A stretch of 41,803 nt of DNA. Origin: a virus. Below, in pieces: positions 38,734 through 41,803 of the stretch; the stretch's first letter is position 1; the number at the start of each line of letters is the position of its first letter. The notes beneath the pieces were generated by a model, which was given only the letters and a program-made list of their open reading frames with translations, did no database searches and was not told the DNA's origin. The stretch lies in IMG/VR virus record IMGVR_UViG_3300021197_000274, positions 1 to 41,803 of that record, one strand, 5' to 3'. The position numbers and the translations under genes were made by a program.

Positions 38734-39651
38734 ATGAATGAAAATCAATTAATGGAAAACGAATCTGAAGAAAATGTATCAATTGAGCTTGAAGACGCTC
38801 AATCTTCTTCTATTCCTGTTGAAACAGAGGTTTCTGCTGCTGAAGAGCAAACCAGTACAATTGTACAGGAAGATGATTCTGGCGAACTTGAAAATTACAG
38901 TGAAAATGTTCAAAAGCGCATAAATCAATTAACAGCTAAACGTAAGCAGGCAATTGAAGAGGCAGAAGCTGCTTATACTTACGCTCAACAAGTTCAACAA
39001 CAAAACGAAGAAATGAAACAGCGTATAGCCCAGTTAGATCAGGGGTATATTAACGAATATGGTGGTCGAGTAGAAAGTCAGTCTCAAGCGGCAGAACGTA
39101 TGTTGCAAGAGGCTTATGACAATGGCGATATGAAAAAGGTTGCTGAAGCGCAAAAAATAATTTCAAAGCTTGCAATTGAAGAAGAACGTATTCGTATTCA
39201 AAAGTCTCGCCAAGAACGTGCTGCGCAACAAGCAGAGCAAGCAGTTCAACAGCCTCAACAGCCTCAACAACGTCAACAACAAGAGCTTGATCCAAAATTA
39301 AAAAACTGGATGGGCAAAAACTCTTGGTTTGGCAGTGATATGTTTATGACTCGCGGAGCGCAAGCCATACATGAAGAATTGGTGGGTCAAGAAGGGTATG
39401 ACACATCATCAGATGAGTATTACGCGGAGATTGACAGGCGCATGCGCCAAGAGATGCCGCACAAGTTTCAGGAGAAACGGCAAAACGCCCAGACCGTTAC
39501 TCCTGCGTCCAATGGACGGTCATCAGTTAAAGGTGGGCGGAAGAAGACGGTGGAGTTAACGCCGGGACAGGTGGCTTTTGCTACTAAAATGAAAATACCT
39601 CTTGAGCGGTATGCACAAGAGGTCGCAAAGCTGGAAAGGAAAGCGACATGA
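38734..39651 (+). CDS. capsid scaffolding protein
   Basis: A 305-residue acidic then Gln-rich protein. Long helices rich in Glu, Gln and Ala (RKQAIEEAEAAYTYAQQVQQ) and a QQPQQPQQRQQQ linker are typical of phage scaffolds, which shape the procapsid and then leave. The C-terminus (GGRKKTVELTPGQVAFATKM) probably binds the capsid shell. It sits immediately upstream of the capsid genes. A 12-bp palindrome GTACAATTGTAC falls inside the gene (38855-38866). Confidence 0.85.
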   Translation: MNENQLMENESEENVSIELEDAQSSSIPVETEVSAAEEQTSTIVQEDDSGELENYSENVQKRINQLTAKRKQAIEEAEAAYTYAQQVQQQNEEMKQRIAQLDQGYINEYGGRVESQSQAAERMLQEAYDNGDMKKVAEAQKIISKLAIEEERIRIQKSRQERAAQQAEQAVQQPQQPQQRQQQELDPKLKNWMGKNSWFGSDMFMTRGAQAIHEELVGQEGYDTSSDEYYAEIDRRMRQEMPHKFQEKRQNAQTVTPASNGRSSVKGGRKKTVELTPGQVAFATKMKIPLERYAQEVAKLERKAT

Positions 39652-40106
39652 CTGATCGTGCAAGCCGGGATTCGCAAACCCGTGAAAAACAAGCGAGAGT
39701 TGCAGATTGGCGTCCGCCTTCCACTTTAGAGGCTCCAGAAGCCCCCGTTGGCTACAAACACCGTTGGATCCGTGAGTCTGTCATGGGCTACGATGACCGA
39801 AATAACATTCACAAGAAGCGAAGAGAAGGATGGGAACTGGTAAGAGCTGAAGACTATCCTGATTTTGACGCTCCTGTATTGGACGAAGGTAAAAACGCTG
39901 GCGTGATTGGCGTAGGGGGTTTGGTTTTAGCCAGAATCCCTGAAGAAATCGTGGAACAAAGAACTGCTCACTATAATAAAGTGACGCAGAATCAAATGGA
40001 AGCTGTGGATCGTGATTGGATGCGTGAAAACAATCCAAACATGCCAAAGCAAAAAGCTCAACGCTCCTCTTCCGTATCCTTTGGTGGACCAAAGGGAGGG
40101 GAATAA
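39648..40106 (+). CDS. conserved-style head-region protein
   Basis: A 152-residue protein overlapping the scaffold stop by four bases. It begins with a polar stretch, then YKHRWIRESVMGYDDRNNIHKKRREGWELVRAEDYPDF, then GGLVLARIPEEIVEQRTAHY. The central KKRREGWE pattern is frequent in head-region proteins of marine phages as I recall. Probably a head accessory or capsid-assembly protein; no catalytic motif. Confidence 0.8.
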   Translation: MTDRASRDSQTREKQARVADWRPPSTLEAPEAPVGYKHRWIRESVMGYDDRNNIHKKRREGWELVRAEDYPDFDAPVLDEGKNAGVIGVGGLVLARIPEEIVEQRTAHYNKVTQNQMEAVDRDWMRENNPNMPKQKAQRSSSVSFGGPKGGE

Positions 40107-40126
40107 TTAGTCAAGGAGACTAGATT

Positions 40127-40711
40127 ATGGCGAATAATGATGCCGCATTCGGCATGCGCCCTGTCAAAAGAGTAGGTGGAACACCCTACACTGGTGGGCA
40201 AAGCCGTTATCGTATCGCCGCTAACTATGGAACAGCCATTTTCCAAGGAGACATGGTTGCTCAAGTTACTGGTGGTGGGATTGAAGTTCACGCTGACGGT
40301 GGCACTGTGCCAATCGTTGGTGTGTTTAATGGATGTCAGTACACTGATCCAACAACAGGTGAGCAGAAGTTTTCAAACTTCTATCCTGCAAGCACTAATG
40401 CTTCTGACATTATTGCTTTTGTCATTGATGACCCTATGGTTATCTTTGAAATTCAGTGTAATGCTGCATTCCCTGTTGCTGACTTGTTTGGCAACTTTGA
40501 CATTGTTTACACTTCCGCTGGAAGCACAACAACTGGACTTTCAGGAGCCGAGTTGAATGTTTCTGATGGTGGTACAGGTACAACTTTGTCAGTTAAGGTG
40601 ATAGACATTTCAGAAGATCCAGAGAACAGCGATGTTGGATCTGACGCGACAAATGTTCTATGCGTTATTCAAAACCATATATTCGGCGTTAAAGGCGCTG
40701 GATTGGCATAA
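40127..40711 (+). CDS. capsid decoration-like structural protein
   Basis: A 194-residue beta-rich protein beginning MANNDAAFGMRPVKRVGG, with many Gly/Thr/Ser/Asp residues (YGTAIFQGDMVAQVTGG, GGTGTTLSVKVID). It has a strong AAGGAG start signal and immediately precedes the capsid gene, the usual place for decoration or head-stabilising proteins. It ends FGVKGAGLA. Decoration role is inferred from position and fold style. Confidence 0.8.
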   Translation: MANNDAAFGMRPVKRVGGTPYTGGQSRYRIAANYGTAIFQGDMVAQVTGGGIEVHADGGTVPIVGVFNGCQYTDPTTGEQKFSNFYPASTNASDIIAFVIDDPMVIFEIQCNAAFPVADLFGNFDIVYTSAGSTTTGLSGAELNVSDGGTGTTLSVKVIDISEDPENSDVGSDATNVLCVIQNHIFGVKGAGLA

Positions 40712-40723
40712 GGAGGCTGATCA

Positions 40724-41632
40724 ATGGCTATTTCTCGCGCACAACTAGCGAAAGAGCTAGAACCCGGCCTCAACGCTCTATTCGGAATGGAATATGATCG
40801 TTATGATGCCGAGCATGCTGAAATCTACGACACCGAATCTTCAGATCGTGCATTTGAAGAAGAAGTGATGCTCGTTGGTTTTGGAAATGCAAACACCAAA
40901 TCAGAAGGTGCTGGCGTTACGTTTGACTCTGCTTCAGAGGCTTACACAGCACGTTACACACATGAGACAATCGCTCTTGCTTTTGCTTTGACTGAAGAAG
41001 CGATGGAAGACAATTTGTATGACCGCCTTGGCGCACGTTATACAAAAGCTCTTGCTCGTTCTATGGCTCATACAAAGCAAGTTAAAGCTGCTGCTACGCT
41101 AAACAATGCGTTTGACAACGGCTTTACAGGTGGTGACGGTAAGGAGCTTTGCGCTACTGACCATCCACTAGCTGGCGGTGGCACTCTTCGTAACGAGCCA
41201 TCAACTGCTGCTGACCTCAACGAAACATCTCTTGAGAATGCCTTAATTGACATCTCAACATTCGTTGACGAGAAGAACATGATTATCGCTCTTCGCGGTA
41301 TGAAGTTGATTGTTCCTCCACAGCTTCAGTTCATTGCTGATCGCCTTCTTGAGTCAACACTTCGTCCAGGCACAGCCGACAACGATGTGAACGCTCATAG
41401 AAACATGGGCATGCTCCCAGAGGGTTATGTCGTTAACCACTTCCTGACTGATACAGATGCTTTCTTTATCAAGACGGATGCACCTAACGGCTTCAAACAC
41501 TTTGAGCGCACACCAATGTCAACTGGTATGGAAGCTGACTTCGATACTGGTAACATGCGGTTTAAAGCCCGTGAGCGTTACAGCTTTGGATTTAGTGATC
41601 CAAGAGCAGTATTTGGCTCACCAGGAGCATAA
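40724..41632 (+). CDS. major capsid protein (Mu gpT-like, HK97 fold)
   Basis: A 302-residue capsid protein beginning MAISRAQLAKELEPGLNALF. Mu F-head (gpT)-type segments: HETIALAFALTEEAMEDNLY, RYTKALARSMAHTKQ, LCATDHPLAGGGTLRNEP, LIVPPQLQFIADRLLES, and RYSFGFSDPRAVFGSPGA at the end. The HK97-like shell fold is established for the family. A GGAGGCTGATCA start signal gives high expression. It is followed by a palindrome and a terminator, fitting a transcript end after the most abundant protein. Confidence 0.93.
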   Translation: MAISRAQLAKELEPGLNALFGMEYDRYDAEHAEIYDTESSDRAFEEEVMLVGFGNANTKSEGAGVTFDSASEAYTARYTHETIALAFALTEEAMEDNLYDRLGARYTKALARSMAHTKQVKAAATLNNAFDNGFTGGDGKELCATDHPLAGGGTLRNEPSTAADLNETSLENALIDISTFVDEKNMIIALRGMKLIVPPQLQFIADRLLESTLRPGTADNDVNAHRNMGMLPEGYVVNHFLTDTDAFFIKTDAPNGFKHFERTPMSTGMEADFDTGNMRFKARERYSFGFSDPRAVFGSPGA

Positions 41633-41635
41633 ATA

Positions 41636-41647
41636 GAACAATTGTTC
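41636..41647. promoter_or_regulatory. perfect 12-bp palindrome GAACAATTGTTC after the capsid gene
   Basis: Four bases after the capsid stop and 7 bases before a terminator hairpin lies GAACAATTGTTC, identical to 1584-1595. Both copies sit in gaps of the late region. Possible regulator site. Confidence 0.4.
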
Positions 41648-41654
41648 TTATTAG

Positions 41655-41683
41655 AAAGAGCGGCTTCACAGCCGCTCTTTTTT
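41655..41683 (+). terminator. Rho-independent terminator after the capsid gene
   Basis: AAAGAGCGGC (41655-41664), loop TTCACA, GCCGCTCTTT (41671-41680), followed by three more T. A 10-bp stem with a T-tract ends the capsid transcript. Confidence 0.95.
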
Positions 41684-41752
41684 GTTGTATAGTCTTACTA
41701 ATCCCTGACAGTCGCATTGGGTGACTGACACTAGCCAAGACAGGAGACTCAA

Positions 41753-41803
41753 ATGGCTACTACTACTTTTACCGGAGCAGTCCGTTCCAAAGGTGGATTT
41801 ACC
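41753..41803 (+). CDS. partial gene, probable virion protein (3'-truncated)
   Basis: An open frame starting ATG after AGGAGACTCAA, running to the window end: MATTTFTGAVRSKGGFT. The short Thr/Gly start resembles small head or fibre proteins that follow capsid genes in marine phages. Only 17 residues are visible. Confidence 0.6.
   Translation, partial: MATTTFTGAVRSKGGFT

Overview
This window is about 41.8 kb of a tailed double-stranded DNA phage genome. It is densely coding and almost entirely on the + strand, with genes often overlapping by 1-8 bases (TAATG, TGATG or ATGA junctions). The gene set points to an uncultured marine podovirus-like phage: a P22-type portal, a P22 gp10-like accessory protein, a Mu gpT-like capsid protein, large internal or injection-type proteins, a T4-type lysozyme, a GroES-like protein and a small holin. 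An alphaproteobacterial host is plausible from the general style, but nothing in the sequence proves it. No integrase, tRNA or CRISPR array was seen. No DNA polymerase was recognised. The first and last genes are cut by the window edges, and most tail genes are probably outside it.

Layout. (1) 1-8522: late virion genes (gp10-like protein, small protein, three or four internal or injection-type proteins). (2) 8523-9709: lysozyme, a Cys-rich mini-protein, a minus-strand ribbon-helix-helix protein and a divergent DUF1064-type nuclease. (3) 9778-17528: DNA metabolism, with a Sak4-like RecA-fold ATPase, a DUF669 protein, a small winged-helix protein, an SF2 helicase, a Cas4/RecB-like nuclease, a TOPRIM primase-helicase and an XF1762-family (GNAT-like) protein. 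(4) 17539-21670: small early genes, a minus-strand DUF6378-like gene and a C5-cytosine methyltransferase. (5) 21671-21930: a non-coding iteron and hairpin region, the best candidate origin or packaging site. (6) 21931-27411: a zinc-ribbon gene, the small terminase, and an accessory zone of promoter-gene-terminator cassettes separated by GC-rich repeat islands. The cassettes carry a gamma-glutamylcyclotransferase-like gene, several tiny genes, an amidoligase fused to a winged helix, and an XRE regulator. (7) 27456-41803: packaging and head genes (large terminase, portal, scaffold, capsid) mixed with small basic 'GG-V' motif proteins, membrane proteins and a holin.

The most interesting part is 22.7-27.4 kb, between the small and large terminase genes. 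Five promoters in the early region (18.3, 23.2, 24.2, 25.3 and 26.8 kb) carry a near-palindromic GCARTGATTGC-type site in the -35/-10 spacer. The last of them drives an XRE-type regulator, so a small phage regulon is likely. The cassettes are separated by islands carrying repeated GTACAATTGTTCG, runs of TCGGGG with canonical G-quadruplex patterns, and terminators. The amidoligase and the cyclotransferase together suggest an undescribed amide or peptide modification activity.
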